Shown: in pieces, positions 31,243 to 31,339 of the stretch
How positions within the stretch are numbered: position 1 is the first letter of the stretch
Layout: each line of letters opens with the position of its first letter
NCBI GenBank assembly: GCA_049999765.1
Contig: JBNGIQ010002827.1
Span: forward strand, 1 to 31,339
Length of the DNA stretch: 31,339 bases
Direction: 5' to 3'
DNA from: Phaeoceros laevis
Lineage: Eukaryota; Anthocerotophyta; Anthocerotopsida; Notothyladales
Notes under the pieces: model-generated
The model's input: the letters and a program-made list of their open reading frames with translations, nothing else
Databases searched by the model: none
Told to the model about the DNA's origin: nothing
Program-made: the position numbers and the translations under genes

Positions 31243-31339
31243 TGATGTCTTTAATGATGCAGAGCATATTCGGCAAGAAGAAGGCAACACCTGATGTCTT
31301 TAATGATGCAGAGCATATTCGGCAAGAAGAAGGCAACAC
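31243..31339. repeat. 49-bp tandem repeat running off the window edge
   Basis: The unit starting TGATGTCTTTAATGATGCAG occurs at 31243 and 31292 with a 49-bp period. The second copy is cut by the window end. Because 49 is not a multiple of 3, each copy shifts frame, so an array would not encode a simple protein repeat. Confidence 0.9.

Larger units (their letters stand above)
30143..31339. other. repeat-rich right end without a supported gene
   Basis: It holds an AT-rich block (about 30290-30425), CATG-rich DNA near 30475-30560 (many GGCATGGCC-like words), the 60-bp duplication, a GC-rich segment (30760-31090) and the 21- and 49-bp tandem repeats. No protein is recognised. Confidence 0.5.

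Noticed and set aside
31243-31291. start of an ESCRT Snf7/VPS32-like gene (Met-rich then FGKKK)
   Set aside because: Only a short N-terminal resemblance. The following residues do not match the family, and the 49-bp repeat breaks the frame.
1-31339. gene cluster, CRISPR array, prokaryotic defence or intact transposon
   Set aside because: No direct-repeat/spacer array, transposase, integrase or reverse-transcriptase motif was seen, and neighbouring genes belong to unrelated housekeeping pathways.

Overview
The window is nuclear DNA from a green land plant. The evidence is spliceosomal genes with GT-AG introns, a stomatal-type group Ia bHLH factor, an intronless DYW-class PPR protein, a cytosolic plant-type aldolase, a plant SBDS with a C-terminal zinc finger, and a nuclear tRNA-Leu. 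Most introns are about 87-165 bp, intergenic gaps are modest, and DYW-PPR sequence is present as one intact gene plus decayed remnants. That fits a compact-genome bryophyte (a hornwort would fit well) or a lycophyte, but the species cannot be fixed from the sequence alone. I assembled exons by hand from splice signals, reading frame and remembered family conservation; no alignment was run.

Layout, left to right: a small two-exon gene of unknown family (-, 197-491); a six-span membrane protein gene (+, 1366-2614); a long non-coding stretch; tRNA-Leu(CAG) (+, 5461-5541); an orphan 51-codon ORF; NADPH-thioredoxin reductase (+, 6046-7298); a FAMA/SMF-like bHLH (-, 8035-10046) with a long GC-rich leader and a probable 5'UTR intron; about 3.7 kb without a gene; SBDS (-, 13982-15676), head to head with a 1056-residue DYW PPR protein (+, 15880-19050); uroporphyrinogen decarboxylase (-, 19461-21229), head to head with cytosolic fructose-bisphosphate aldolase (+, 21693-23818); mevalonate kinase (+, 24197-25856); guanylate kinase (-, 27106-28123); then a decayed region (28990-30142, -) with broken HscB-like exons between broken PPR segments; and finally repeat-rich DNA to the window edge.

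The genes are mostly housekeeping and do not form one pathway: thiol redox (NTR), ribosome maturation (SBDS), tetrapyrrole synthesis (UROD), glycolysis (FBA), isoprenoid precursors (MVK), nucleotide metabolism (GUK), organelle RNA editing (PPR) and cell-fate transcription (bHLH). I see no gene cluster, CRISPR array or intact mobile element, and no convincing new multi-gene system. The best leads are the changed LxCxE-type motif in the bHLH, the DRH terminus and exact 306-bp repeat spacing of the PPR gene, the two in-frame starts of NTR, the two divergent promoters, the HscB/PPR pseudogene mosaic, and the unrecognised small gene at the left end.
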